DNA of 64,000 bases from Clostridia bacterium (GCA_910574255.1 CAJTAK010000002.1:1-64000); one strand, 5' to 3'. Numbered from the stretch's first letter, positions 18,235-27,505 are shown. The notes: generated by a model from the letters alone, not told the origin. Program-made: numbers and translations.

Positions 18235-20176
18235 ATTTATGAAAATACTATTGTCACTTTCCCTTTCCGGCACGCTCCTGCTGCTGCTCATATTGGGCTT
18301 CAAACCTCTATATAAAAACAAATTCAGCAGGCGTTGGCAGTATTATATATGGCTCATTGCCGCATTGCGTTTTCTGCTTCCCTTTACACCTGACACTACG
18401 ATTGTGGGAAGCCTGTTTGAAAGCTTCGGCACAGCTCCCATAACAAGCCAAACTTCCACAGCTCCCCATATGCCCGCCTCCGCTTCCGATTTTGAAAATA
18501 CGGAAAACATGGAAACAGAACCCCTGCTGCCAAGCAAGGATAAAACCGGCACTGTCATTGGTAAGCCATTTCATATATACGCCTGCCTGTTTTTTATCTG
18601 GTTTACATTGGCACTCATTCTCTTTGTCCGCAAGGTAACCATATACCGGAGCTTCATAAAATACGGCAGAGCCGGCAATAACGAAATATCAGATATTAAC
18701 ATCTTAAACCTGTTGTCTGACTGCAAAGAAAAACTGCATATCAAAGCAAGCGTAGAGCTATGCCAAAATTCAGGGATCACTTCCCCCATGATGGCTGGTT
18801 TCTTTCATCCCTGCATTATTTTGCCTGCCAGCGAAATAAATGATAAAGAGCTCTCTTACATCTTTATGCATGAGCTCACCCACTACAAGCAGAAAGATAT
18901 GTTATACAAATGGCTGATTCAGCTTGTGGTCTGTATCCACTGGTTCAATCCCTTTGTATATCTGCTGGAAAAGGAAGTGAACAAAGCCTGTGAATTATCA
19001 TGTGATGAAAAAGTCATATCCATCCTTGATGGCAAAGCAAGACGTGAATACGGAGACACGCTGATTTCTTTTATGAAATTAAGCAATGCTCAAAAAAATT
19101 CCTGCCCCTCCCTCACCCTGACCGAGGGCGGGGAACAATTAAAAGAAAGGCTGGGTGCTATTATGAATTTCAAGAAAAAATCAAAAATCATTGCCGCTGT
19201 TACTGCTTTGTTTTCCGTTGGAGCCTGTATCTGTTTTTTTATAATCGGTGCCTATGCCGCACCTCCTGCCGAAAACAAGAAATCCACATGGAAAGACGGA
19301 GAAATACAAAATGACATTTTAAAAGAAGACGGCGTTTATTACATCTTCTGCGACGGTGCAGGAGAAGATGACAAGCCCCTTTCTTCTGTTTCTGCCGGAA
19401 GCGTTAAGTTTGTATTGGTACGAAAAGGTAGTTATACCTCTATTGGACCATTTAACAATATGGAAACGCTTATGGAAGATGTTGCAAAACAGTGCGAATC
19501 TATGAAATCTCTTACGGATAAAGAAAAGGAACTTGTAATAAAAACCGCAGCAGGCATCGGCGGCACCTCCGATCCCTCCCCCTCATATGCAAAGCTGATG
19601 ACATACAAAACGGAAAACTATTTGGAGCAAAGTGTAGCCGACTTCAACAACGCACTGGCGTCAACGCCTGATGAATTAGCGGATCTCCTTGCTGCACAAG
19701 CCCATGTAATAAGCACCATAACTTCCTATGATGAAAACTACGACTTTTTCACAACAACCCTGAATTTCTCAACCGATGAATTATACTGCCAGCATATGGA
19801 CGAAGAGGTTGCATTTTGTACAGGAATATCAAAAATGAGCAGACCCTTAAAAGAGCTGAACGAGGGGGAAATCATGTATGAATTTAATTGCTTTGTTGAT
19901 TTCAATGTAGTTTACTCCGTCAATGCACCGGAGCTTGTATCGGTAGCCCAAAGGGATTACACCTTACTGGCTTTCAGGGAAGAAATGCAAAACTACCTGG
20001 ACAGCCTAAGCGAAGCTGAAATCATGGCCGGTGCCGCAGACGGCAAGCTGAAAACAGCTCTTACGGACAAAGGAGACAAGCTTGCGGACAGCCTGTCCAC
20101 GGAACATATGACATTGTCCTGTGAAATCACTCTCATTGAAGCCATGGATGCGGGAGATATCTATACGATTGAATAA
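18227..20176 (+). CDS. blaR1: M56-family (BlaR1-like) membrane metallopeptidase sensor
   Basis: 649 residues from ATG 18227 with GGAGA upstream. Four helices flank the cytoplasmic zinc protease with HELTH at 215-219. After a helix near ~315-340 (SVGACICFFIIGAYA) comes a ~300-residue extracellular domain. That domain lacks a penicillin-binding SxxK-type active site that I can see, so the ligand is probably not a beta-lactam. Signal binding would activate cleavage of the BlaI repressor. Confidence 0.85.
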   Translation: MNEFMKILLSLSLSGTLLLLLILGFKPLYKNKFSRRWQYYIWLIAALRFLLPFTPDTTIVGSLFESFGTAPITSQTSTAPHMPASASDFENTENMETEPLLPSKDKTGTVIGKPFHIYACLFFIWFTLALILFVRKVTIYRSFIKYGRAGNNEISDINILNLLSDCKEKLHIKASVELCQNSGITSPMMAGFFHPCIILPASEINDKELSYIFMHELTHYKQKDMLYKWLIQLVVCIHWFNPFVYLLEKEVNKACELSCDEKVISILDGKARREYGDTLISFMKLSNAQKNSCPSLTLTEGGEQLKERLGAIMNFKKKSKIIAAVTALFSVGACICFFIIGAYAAPPAENKKSTWKDGEIQNDILKEDGVYYIFCDGAGEDDKPLSSVSAGSVKFVLVRKGSYTSIGPFNNMETLMEDVAKQCESMKSLTDKEKELVIKTAAGIGGTSDPSPSYAKLMTYKTENYLEQSVADFNNALASTPDELADLLAAQAHVISTITSYDENYDFFTTTLNFSTDELYCQHMDEEVAFCTGISKMSRPLKELNEGEIMYEFNCFVDFNVVYSVNAPELVSVAQRDYTLLAFREEMQNYLDSLSEAEIMAGAADGKLKTALTDKGDKLADSLSTEHMTLSCEITLIEAMDAGDIYTIE

Positions 20177-20180
20177 AATA

Positions 20181-20338
20181 GTTACAATTCACACGTATGT
20201 CAGATTTTGTAACGTTTTTCGTTCATAGGGGTGCGAATTGTAACAGGGACTGCCCATTTTAAGTCGCTTTCAGCAAGAGTTATCCTAAGGGGTACCAAGC
20301 AAGGCTTGGTGGATTCCTTAGGAACTAGGGCAGTCCCT
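20181..20338. repeat. Nested inverted-repeat element
   Basis: Hairpin 1: GTTACAATTC (20181-20190) with GAATTGTAAC (20235-20244). Hairpin 2: AGGGACTGCCC (20245-20255) with GGGCAGTCCCT (20328-20338), enclosing TCCTAAGG (20283-20290)/CCTTAGGA (20316-20323) and ACCAAGC (20294-20300)/GCTTGGT (20304-20310). It lies between two convergent genes and may terminate both; its size suggests a MITE-like or structured repeat. Confidence 0.65.
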
Positions 20339-20368
20339 CTGACCCCATAACTGTGCTGGCTGGGGGTG

Positions 20369-21016
20369 CTATAAATCTCGTTCAATAGAATTTATATGTT
20401 GAATATATTTTTCAAAATTTATATCCTCGTCCCCCACAACATAAAAGGAAAAAGAATGTCCTTTTGTACAGATGACACAGGCAATCATAGTATAACCATC
20501 CGTTGTTATGCTTTTGCATATATGTGTAAGAAAGCTTTTTGGATGGTATTTAGAAAAATGTTTGCATTCTTCTGCTTCCTGTAAATTAAAAGCCTGCAAA
20601 ACTATGGAAGATACCGTTTCTGCACTTGCTTTTTCCCCTGTTTCCGGTCTTGTAAAATTAAAAGTTGATATGTAGATATTAACTGCTTCCCCATCATCAA
20701 AAATTACTTGTCCGCTTTCCTTATCCACTGTCATCTTCCATTTTTGCGGAAGCTGAATATACCATCCATCAAAATTATAACTTGTATATGCCATGCCGTC
20801 TGCATTTCCTCCAACACTGATTTGTTGACCTAAGTATCGCACACCTTCCATCATTTTATATTTGGCTTCATCCATTTCATAATAATTTCCCCAATATTTT
20901 TTTGCATCTTCCTCACTGCATAACCATTATGGAAAAGGATTCTCCATATAAATCCTGCTTTCTATACTTTTAGCCGTTATATAATCTCCAATAAACCAGA
21001 CCTGTCCGACCCTCAA
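20369..21016 (-). pseudogene. Disrupted gene for an unknown (probably exported) protein
   Basis: The frame is open from 20926 down to 20369 (product includes WGNYYEMDEAKYKMMEGVRY and FDGWYIQLPQKWKMTVDKES). Protein-like sequence continues in the same frame upstream (VWFIGDYITAKSIESRIYME) across a TAA at 20927-20929. An in-frame ATG at 20873-20875 could give a 168-residue product but has no ribosome site. The central part resembles PsbP/MOG1-like stress proteins only loosely; I do not name it. Confidence 0.55.
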
Positions 21017-21046
21017 CACTCTGCAGCATATTAGTCACATTTGTAA

Positions 21047-22015
21047 TTAAGATAAGTTTTTTATCCTGTCAACAATCTCTTCTATCACCGCAACCTCTGT
21101 CTCCAGCTCTTCTGCGATCACGGAGATACTTTTTCCACGCTCCAGCTTTTGGCGGACCATTTTGGTAAGCAGATCAGCTTCGCCTTTCCGGTAGCCGTTC
21201 TGTTCACCTTTGAGATAGCCGGCCTGTTCGCCTTTGAGATAACCGGCTTCCTCCCCCTCTTCATAGATACTCCTCATATGGCTTTTTTCATCATATTCCG
21301 TCAACAGCATATGCAGCACCTCCGTCTGATTTTTCCTCAAAAGCTCTTCCAGAATTCCTCTTTGGATGCAATGGTCTATGGCTTTGGTTATGGCAGCTTT
21401 AAGAGGCATATTCCGATCCAGATTGTCATTCACTTCCGCTATAAACTCCGAGTATTCCCATAACCGCCTGCACTTTTCCATAAGCTTTTGGTTGCACCCC
21501 CGGTTGATATTGAAAAGGATTGCCTTACATTCCAGACAGCCGGAGCCCCGCCCTGTCTCAAAGGCATCCGAGAGAAACAGTTCCCCCCGCTCCGCCTGCT
21601 CCTGCTTCCCGTTGTAAAAAATAATATACTCCGGCGTGGGCAGTTTGATTAGCTTTGAGCCGTATAGATTTCGTTTGTGTTGGGCAACCAGTCCCTCATA
21701 CTGACGGGAAAAGTACAGAAGACCCCTTAAGGGCATATTGGGGGAATAAGTGCTTTGATGCTCGTAAAGATTTAACTGGTTTGCAATGATAAAGGACAGA
21801 TCATTTTTCATCTTCATATAGATCACATCATCCAGGGTGACAATCTCCAGCTCATCCGCATCGCAATAAGCACTTCCATTTACCGCATTGTACAGTTCCA
21901 GCAAATCCTTTTTGTCCTGAAACAAAAACCGAAACAGGTGAGCCTTATACTTCCGGTTTACACGCAGCCTCCAAAAGAGAAAATGCTTCTGATTCCATTT
22001 TAAGTTTTTCGCCAT
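21047..22015 (-). CDS. Rpn-family nuclease/transposase-like protein
   Basis: 322 residues of the PD-(D/E)XK-fold Rpn/YhgA-like group: ELEIVTLDDVIYMKMKNDLSF and PTPEYIIFYNGKQEQ are typical, with a variable coiled C-terminus. Residues ~250-275 hold a tandem octapeptide (GYLKGEQA, GYLKGEQN, GYRKGEAD), mirrored by 24-bp DNA repeats near 21185-21260. Family members promote DNA breakage or recombination; biological roles are debated. Confidence 0.82.
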   Translation of the reverse strand: MAKNLKWNQKHFLFWRLRVNRKYKAHLFRFLFQDKKDLLELYNAVNGSAYCDADELEIVTLDDVIYMKMKNDLSFIIANQLNLYEHQSTYSPNMPLRGLLYFSRQYEGLVAQHKRNLYGSKLIKLPTPEYIIFYNGKQEQAERGELFLSDAFETGRGSGCLECKAILFNINRGCNQKLMEKCRRLWEYSEFIAEVNDNLDRNMPLKAAITKAIDHCIQRGILEELLRKNQTEVLHMLLTEYDEKSHMRSIYEEGEEAGYLKGEQAGYLKGEQNGYRKGEADLLTKMVRQKLERGKSISVIAEELETEVAVIEEIVDRIKNLS

Positions 22016-22100
22016 AAATTACTCTCCTCCATTATACTTGATTGTTTTCTTTTTCTCAATCACCTGTGTCTGAAATTTTTCGGGATTCCCGATTGAATAG

Positions 22101-22200
22101 TCAAATACCCCACAGCAAGCTGCGGGGTATTTGACCCTTGCGGCAGTCGCCAAATGGACATGCCAACATGTCCTCTTGGCTCGTTACCCGCAGGAATAAA
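22101..22200 (+). repeat. Dispersed palindromic repeat, copy A
   Basis: CAAATACCCC pairs with GGGGTATTTG; then TGCGG, GCCAA and GGACATG pair in nested fashion with CATGTCC, TTGGC and CCGCA (with small changes in this copy). The same ~70-bp core occurs at 22481-22612 and partly at 26863-26914. Confidence 0.75.
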
Positions 22201-22480
22201 AAGATAATATTGAAAAAAGATGATAGTTTGATTATACTGCAAAATTTGGAATTATCAACCATTTTTATACATTTTTAAGTTTATAAGATTTATCCTGAAT
22301 TATACTGCGAAAAAATGGAAGAAGAATTTACATATTTCGCATCAAAATTAAAAATGAGGCAGCAAATGATAATGTACGATAGAACCACCATCATTACACT
22401 ATTTCGAAACCCAAAGGCTTCATCAGGAAAATGTGCAATTTTCATATTGACTTGAAGCACACTTCATAGTTTATTCTAAG

Positions 22481-22612
22481 TCAAATACCCCGTAGCAAGC
22501 CGACGGGGCATCAAGCTTGTAACGCAGCAAGCTGCGGGGTATTTGACCCTTGCGGCAGTCGCCAAATGGACATGCCAGCATGTCCGCTTGGCTCGTTGCC
22601 CACAGAAATAAA
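22481..22612 (+). repeat. Dispersed palindromic repeat, copy B
   Basis: Same core as copy A with an extra ~30-bp partial duplication of the CAAATACCCC/GGGGTATTTG arm. The nested stem TGCGG-GCCAA-GGACATG / CATGTCC-TTGGC-CC(C/A)CA is clear. It ends just before the MerR ribosome site. The remaining bases of 22201-22480 are AT-rich and show nothing else. Confidence 0.75.
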
Positions 22613-22625
22613 TGAGGTGAGTTGT

Positions 22626-23045
22626 ATGTATTCAGCAAAAGAAGCTGCAGAAATAACAGGACTTTCTACTGCAGCTCTAAGATATTACGAAAGAGAAAAA
22701 TTATTGCCGCAGATACGCAGAAGCAGTCAAAAATACAGGCAATATACAGAGGAAGATATTGAGTGGATAAAGATGATACAGTGTATGCGTATGGCAAATA
22801 TACCTATCCAATCAATTAAGCAATACGTTTCATTACTGATACAAGGCGGTACAACCCTTGAACAGCGATACAGGATGGTACAAGCACATATGGAAAATAT
22901 AAAAAAACAAATAGCTGATTTACAAAACGCATTCGCTTTGACACAAAGCAAATTATCCTTTTATGAAAAACTTTTAAAAGATCCTATGCACCAAAATATA
23001 ACCTATATTGACGAATGGAACCTGTTTCAACACGGAGGGTTATAG
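22626..23045 (+). CDS. MerR-family transcriptional regulator
   Basis: 139 residues from ATG 22626 with GAGGTGAG upstream. MerR winged helix: SAKEAAEITGLSTAALRYYE and IEWIKMIQCMRMANIPIQSI, then the dimerising coil. No effector cysteines like those of metal-sensing MerR proteins are seen. It probably controls the following tautomerase/phosphatase genes. Confidence 0.9.
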   Translation: MYSAKEAAEITGLSTAALRYYEREKLLPQIRRSSQKYRQYTEEDIEWIKMIQCMRMANIPIQSIKQYVSLLIQGGTTLEQRYRMVQAHMENIKKQIADLQNAFALTQSKLSFYEKLLKDPMHQNITYIDEWNLFQHGGL

Positions 23046-23107
23046 AGAGCCGTCCCGTCCTGCTGCTGCACCGTTCAAGCTCCGCTTTGGCAAAAAGGAG
23101 AAAGAAA

Positions 23108-23323
23108 ATGCCCTATATTACAGTTGAGAGTGGAAATTTATCAGATGCCCAAAAGGAAGAATTGATAAAAAGATTGACAGAGGTATCTTCTGAAATTATG
23201 AACGTTCCACAAGAATTTTTTGTAACTACAATCAAGGAAGTGTCCGATAAAAATTTTGGTATCGGCGGTAAAACCATCGATATAATTAAGGCAGAATATA
23301 TGCGGCCGCATACATTAAGCTAA
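23108..23323 (+). CDS. 4-oxalocrotonate tautomerase-family protein
   Basis: 71 residues from ATG 23108 with AAAGGAG upstream. After Met removal the N-terminal residue is the catalytic proline (MPYITVESG), and the length and KRLTEVSSEIMNVPQEFF pattern fit small tautomerases. Substrate unknown. It lies between MerR and a phosphatase gene in the same direction. Confidence 0.85.
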   Translation: MPYITVESGNLSDAQKEELIKRLTEVSSEIMNVPQEFFVTTIKEVSDKNFGIGGKTIDIIKAEYMRPHTLS

Positions 23324-23343
23324 TACCACAGGAGGAAGCGGTT

Positions 23344-24012
23344 GTGATTACCTTTTATATCATCCGTCACGGAGAAACCTTACTGAATAGCTTGAACAGA
23401 GCACAAGGCTGGAGCGATTCCCCCCTTACCGACAAAGGGAAAAAGACTGCAACAGAATTAGGCATAAAGCTCAAAAATATTGCTTTTGGTGCAGTGTACA
23501 CGAGCGATATGTTAAGAGCCTGGCAAACAGCAAAATTGATTCTATCCGCAAGCGGAAATGACAGTATTAAAATACAAAAAGACGAACGCCTGCGGGAATG
23601 GTGCTTAGGTTCAATGGACGCTGAACACAAATCAATTTTTATCCAAAAGGTAACTGATTGGCTGGGAGGCGCCGCATCATTTGCGGAATTAAACAGGCGG
23701 CTCCCTGATGTTGCCAGGGCAATTTATGAACACGACACAACAGGCATGGCAGAGCCTTTTGCAGATATCTCAAATCGTTTAAGGAGTGTATTCGCAGACA
23801 TAGCCCATAATACGTCATTGAACGAAAACAGCAATATACTGATAATTACGCACGCCTTTGCCATTAAAACCTTATTTTACCTATTTGCACCCGAAAAACT
23901 ATGTACTATGGATAAATTAAAAAATACAGCTATTTCAAAATTCATATATGACGGAAAATCATTTATTTTTGAAGAATCAGACCTATCTGCAGATTTTCAT
24001 ACTTTTCGATAA
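23344..24012 (+). CDS. Histidine phosphatase superfamily protein
   Basis: 222 residues from GTG 23344 with AGGAGG upstream. The catalytic RHGE is at residues 8-11 (YIIRHGETLLNSLNRAQGW), and the second histidine is in ILIITHAF (~residue 170). This is a phosphoglycerate-mutase-like cytosolic phosphatase; the substrate is not predictable. Confidence 0.88.
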   Translation: MITFYIIRHGETLLNSLNRAQGWSDSPLTDKGKKTATELGIKLKNIAFGAVYTSDMLRAWQTAKLILSASGNDSIKIQKDERLREWCLGSMDAEHKSIFIQKVTDWLGGAASFAELNRRLPDVARAIYEHDTTGMAEPFADISNRLRSVFADIAHNTSLNENSNILIITHAFAIKTLFYLFAPEKLCTMDKLKNTAISKFIYDGKSFIFEESDLSADFHTFR

Positions 24013-24140
24013 ATATTTACTTGGCAGTTGAAAGTTTTCACCACCAAAAAACCCTGGAATCCCACTGTTCTTCCAAATCTTCCTGCATCCATAAATCACC
24101 ATTTTCATTTAAACAGGCAAAGGGGCAGAGTGTAAAAGCT

Positions 24141-24173
24141 GTTACTGTGAACACCATGAGTGCCAACAGTAAC
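24141..24173. repeat. GTTACTG...CAGTAAC palindrome
   Basis: GTTACTG (24141-24147) pairs with CAGTAAC (24167-24173). The left 15 nt, GTTACTGTGAACACC, recur exactly on the other strand at 58694-58708. A minus-strand frame of 77 codons spans it (24038-24271) with a signal-peptide-like segment, but the hairpin explains much of that text. Otherwise 24012-24319 shows nothing clear. Confidence 0.5.
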
Positions 24174-24319
24174 GAAAAGCTCTGTCGTTGTATTTTTACT
24201 ATGAAAGATCCTTTTCTGCGCAGCAGAAAACTAAGTTCAGGGATGCCCCATGCACCACTGCCGATTTTCATTTATGGTGGTGCGCCAATGGGGTGCATGT
24301 GGGTTTAGAAAAAAGAAGA

Positions 24320-24348
24320 TTGACATGTAAGTGTTGTATGTGTATAAT
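24320..24348 (+). promoter_or_regulatory. Promoter of the GntR-ABC operon
   Basis: TTGACA (24320-24325) and TATAAT (24343-24348) with a 17-nt spacer, a near-consensus sigma-A promoter 40 nt before the GntR start. Confidence 0.8.
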
Positions 24349-24386
24349 GTGCTTATATAAACATCACATTAAAGGAGGCAAGGTAT

Positions 24387-24764
24387 TTGAAGATTGTAAT
24401 ATCCAACACATCCGATGCCCCCCTTTACCAGCAAATCAAAGACCAGATAAAAGACGCTATCTTAAAAGAGGAACTAACAGAGGGCGATGCACTTCCATCC
24501 ATACGTGCCTTTGCAAATGATTTAAAAGTCAGTGTCCTGACAATACGACGGGTTTATGATGAATTGGAACAAGAGGGATTTATAACAAGTCAAGTCGGTA
24601 TCGGCACGTTTGTTTCTACAAGCAACATTGAATTGCTGCGGGATTCCAAGCGGCGGCTTGTGGAGAAGAAAATGCTTGATATGATTCTGACAGCAAAATC
24701 CCTGGGCATCAGCAAAGAGGATTTAAATGCCATGATGGAGATTTTATACGAGGAGGAAAACTGA
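24387..24764 (+). CDS. GntR-family (YtrA-like) transcriptional regulator
   Basis: 125 residues from TTG 24387 with AAGGAGG at the right distance. The HTH PLYQQIKDQIKDAILKEEL and LPSIRAFANDLKVSVLTIRR is typical, with only a short C-terminal helix as in YtrA members that control ABC exporters. It directly precedes an ABC ATPase gene with no gap. Confidence 0.9.
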   Translation: MKIVISNTSDAPLYQQIKDQIKDAILKEELTEGDALPSIRAFANDLKVSVLTIRRVYDELEQEGFITSQVGIGTFVSTSNIELLRDSKRRLVEKKMLDMILTAKSLGISKEDLNAMMEILYEEEN

Positions 24765-25634
24765 ATGGATCCTATTTTAGAAGTATCCGGGCTAAATAAA
24801 CGATATGGCGATTTCGCCTTAAAAGATATTTCTTTCTGCCTGCCGGAGGGATGCATCACGGGATTTGTGGGAATCAATGGGGCCGGAAAGACAACAACGC
24901 TCCGAAGCATCTTTGGACTTACAAATAAGGTCTCCGGAAGCATAAAATTTTTCGGCACAGATATGGACGGGAATGAAAATAAGGTAAAAGACCGCATGGG
25001 AATTGTGCTTGACGAGGGCTGCTTTTATGATGAATTAACACTTTCAGAAATGAAAAATGTGATTGCCCCTGCCTACAAGAATTGGTGCGAACAGGATTTT
25101 ACAGAGTACTTAGAACGGTTTTCGCTGAATCCAAAGCAGAAAATCAATACCCTGTCAAAAGGAATGCGTATGAAATATGCCCTGGCACTGGCTCTTTCCC
25201 ACAAAGCGGAGCTGCTTATTATGGACGAGCCCACAAACGGGCTTGACCCATTAGTCCGAAGCCAGCTTTTGAACATATTAAAGGACTATATGGCCAAAGG
25301 CGGAAAAGGTGTATTTTTCTCTACGCATATTACATCGGATTTGGAAAAGATTGCTGATATGCTGATTATGATTGATGACGGCCAGATTGTCTTTCAAGAG
25401 GAAAAAGACCAACTGCTTGACAGCTACCGAATCATAAAAGGCAGTACGGAAAAACTGAATCCGGATACAAGAAAATATTTTTTAACCATAGAGGAAAATG
25501 CATTCGGTTTTACGGGAATAACAAAACAGACTTCTGACGTTGTGGAGCATATGCAGGATGTTCTTATAGAACGCCCCACAATCGAGGACATCATGCTTGC
25601 GAATGCGGAAAGGAGAAAAAAGAATGTTGTTTAG
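24765..25634 (+). CDS. ABC transporter ATP-binding protein (YtrB-like)
   Basis: 289 residues: Walker A VGINGAGKTTT (~35-45), signature LSKGMRMK (~129), Walker B LLIMDEPTNGLDP. It pairs with the permease that overlaps its 3' end by 11 nt. GntR-ABC cassettes of this type respond to envelope-acting compounds or export unknown substrates. Confidence 0.92.
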   Translation: MDPILEVSGLNKRYGDFALKDISFCLPEGCITGFVGINGAGKTTTLRSIFGLTNKVSGSIKFFGTDMDGNENKVKDRMGIVLDEGCFYDELTLSEMKNVIAPAYKNWCEQDFTEYLERFSLNPKQKINTLSKGMRMKYALALALSHKAELLIMDEPTNGLDPLVRSQLLNILKDYMAKGGKGVFFSTHITSDLEKIADMLIMIDDGQIVFQEEKDQLLDSYRIIKGSTEKLNPDTRKYFLTIEENAFGFTGITKQTSDVVEHMQDVLIERPTIEDIMLANAERRKKNVV

Positions 25635-26265
25635 CTTAGTGAAAAAAGATTTTTTAATTGTGAAGAAATATGTTGGCATCATGCTTGTCGCATCATTTTT
25701 GATTCCGCCAGTTATGCTTTGGCGGACACCGGAAGCGGCAGGGGCAATGGGATTTACACTTGCTGTTATTTTCAGCATTTTCATGTTGACCCAGTATGTT
25801 TCTTTAAAAGAGTACCAGTATCCAAAAGCAACTACCCTGCTCTGTGCATTGCCCTATCCCCGCAAAATGATTGTGCTTTCAAAATACTGTTTTTGTCTGA
25901 TTATTTATGCGGCATGCTGCCTGATTTTTGGAATTGACACACTTATTTTTCCAGGACTGGGCATATTTGATATAAGAATGGCGGCTATCATTTTTTTGGT
26001 AATCACCATATTATTATCCTTTTATTTTCCGGCTTTGTATAAATTGGGATATGAAAAAGCGAAATTCCTCTTTGTCATAGTTATTATGGCATCCCCTATT
26101 TTGTCTGCTTTCCTGTTTAAACCGGAAAATGCCGTAAGGTTTGAATTCTTAAATACGCTCTCTACAACAAAGATACTTATTACCGGCATTATCGTCAGCC
26201 TTGCCGCTTTTTCCATATCTGCCATTCTGTCAATTAGGTTTTTTGAAAAGCGTGATTTAACATAG
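25624..26265 (+). CDS. ABC-2-type permease
   Basis: 213 residues with six predicted helices, starting MLFSLVKKDFLIVKKYVG. It overlaps the ATPase gene. TTLLCALPYPRKMIVLSKY is the cytosolic loop typical of ABC-2 permeases of this group. Confidence 0.85.
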   Translation: MLFSLVKKDFLIVKKYVGIMLVASFLIPPVMLWRTPEAAGAMGFTLAVIFSIFMLTQYVSLKEYQYPKATTLLCALPYPRKMIVLSKYCFCLIIYAACCLIFGIDTLIFPGLGIFDIRMAAIIFLVITILLSFYFPALYKLGYEKAKFLFVIVIMASPILSAFLFKPENAVRFEFLNTLSTTKILITGIIVSLAAFSISAILSIRFFEKRDLT

Positions 26266-26275
26266 GAGGTTTCAC

Positions 26276-26662
26276 ATGGAGCGTGATGTAATCGTCTTAT
26301 ATATAATAGCAGGCGTGTCATTTTCATTTGCCTTATTCAACTGTATTCTCTTTGCAATAAAACATGGAAAGACCATGAAAACAAAAGGAACCATTGTTTC
26401 AATAAAATCAACAAATCCCACAAACGAGAACTGGCGTAATGCCAAATTTGCCAAGGTTTCCTATCTGGCAGGCGGCAGAAACATTGTATCAAAGAACCGC
26501 ATTCAAGTTCCTTTCGCATCCAGGATAGGAACGCCCCTTACCATTCGTTATGACCGAAATCAGCCGGAGAAAATATACGGTTATTCAATGAAACGAATCA
26601 TTGCAGGATTTTTAATCGGCACAGGCAGCGTGATGATAGCCGTATTTATGCAAATCCATTAA
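26276..26662 (+). CDS. DUF3592-like membrane protein
   Basis: 128 residues: one helix at ~5-28, a beta domain of the DUF3592 kind (KTKGTIVSIKS, KVSYLAGGRNIVSKN, LTIRYDRNQPEKIYGYSM), and a second helix near the end. AGGAGG precedes the start. It follows the permease by 10 nt and is likely in the same operon. Confidence 0.75.
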   Translation: MERDVIVLYIIAGVSFSFALFNCILFAIKHGKTMKTKGTIVSIKSTNPTNENWRNAKFAKVSYLAGGRNIVSKNRIQVPFASRIGTPLTIRYDRNQPEKIYGYSMKRIIAGFLIGTGSVMIAVFMQIH

Positions 26663-26712
26663 AGAAAGGGCTTCCCCACGCCCGATTCAAGTCCGCCCTC
26701 TTTAAGCATGTT

Positions 26713-26948
26713 CTAGGGATCGTTAATGGTACCGCCCTGAATTAAGTTCAGCTCCATTTTTACATTCTCAGGAGCTTTATCGAAATAAACCGAAACCCCT
26801 GTAAACGCATTTGATTCCGGCTCCTCCAGCGTAATATTGTGCTCCAAACGATCAGCCTCCAAGTCAAATGGACATGCCAGCATGTCCGCTTGGCTCGTTG
26901 CCCGCAGAAATCAAGATTTACAAATGCGTTGTCCGCATGGATAAACAC
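26713..26948 (-). pseudogene. Gene fragment interrupted by the dispersed repeat
   Basis: Minus-strand VFIHADNAFVNLD (26910-26948) and LEADRLEHNITLEEPESNAF...GGTINDP-stop (26713-26862) are parts of one protein. They are separated by ~48 bp of the palindromic repeat (copy C), which also shifts the frame. No start is visible upstream of 26966. The family is unknown. Confidence 0.6.
26863..26914 (+). repeat. Dispersed palindromic repeat, copy C
   Basis: Contains GGACATG-ccag-CATGTCC, then GCTTGGC and CCCGCAG, identical to the 3' half of copy B. It sits inside an otherwise continuous coding fragment, which suggests it inserted there. Confidence 0.7.
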
Positions 26949-26979
26949 ATCTCTGCCGAAATGAGATTAACTTTAACTG

Positions 26980-27207
26980 TTATTTATCTTTTTTGTCAAA
27001 TATTCCCCATATTGCTATCACAAGTCCGATAATCGCAATTACAATGAAGCAATAAACCGCAGGCATAAGTCCATATTGCGTTATGTTCCAAAATGAGGAA
27101 AATTGACCATTTACAGTCCACTCATTAGCCATACTCCCTGCCAATACTATAGACAAAGAAAGCACACCTGCAAGAAACATCATTGACCCTAAAATTACTT
27201 TTTTCAT
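26980..27207 (-). CDS. Small membrane protein
   Basis: 75 residues from ATG 27205-27207 with GGAGG 4-5 nt farther upstream. Helices at ~3-25 and ~45-68, with a short lysine-rich tail. Family not recognised. Confidence 0.6.
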   Translation of the reverse strand: MKKVILGSMMFLAGVLSLSIVLAGSMANEWTVNGQFSSFWNITQYGLMPAVYCFIVIAIIGLVIAIWGIFDKKDK

Positions 27208-27380
27208 CTTTACCTCCACATATGAAACCATTCACAATTTCGACATTTCAAAATCGATTGGCCGTAAACCTCTTAAACATTGTAAATCCTCCTGATGTTG
27301 CTTATCCGTCACTGCCAATCTTCCCACCTGTTTTCCCTTCCGTTTTCGTATCTCCATACTACCATAAGCCTCCTGGTTTT

Positions 27381-27419
27381 ACAAGCCGGGAGCCAGTGCG
27401 TTTCTGGTACCCGGCTTGT
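27381..27419. terminator. Palindromic stem-loop
   Basis: ACAAGCCGGG (27381-27390) pairs with CCCGGCTTGT (27410-27419), plus CCAG/CTGG inside. It lies between two divergent genes, so it may be a leftover terminator of a deleted gene; the segment 27208-27380 shows no other feature. Confidence 0.55.
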
Positions 27420-27476
27420 TTCCATTGTGGGAACAAATGCCCTGTTTGCGAATTAGGTGAATGCCCTAAAATGAGA

Positions 27477-27505
27477 TTGAGCACAGGCTGGCTTTGTGCT
27501 ATACT
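27477..27505 (+). promoter_or_regulatory. Promoter of the gene at 27555
   Basis: TTGAGC (27477-27482), 17 nt, TATACT (27500-27505). Transcription would start about 45 nt before the GTG start. Confidence 0.6.

Noticed and set aside
24038-24271. 77-codon ORF with a signal-peptide-like segment
   Set aside because: The hydrophobic part is encoded by the GTTACTG...CAGTAAC palindrome, and the ORF lacks a good start; kept only as a repeat.
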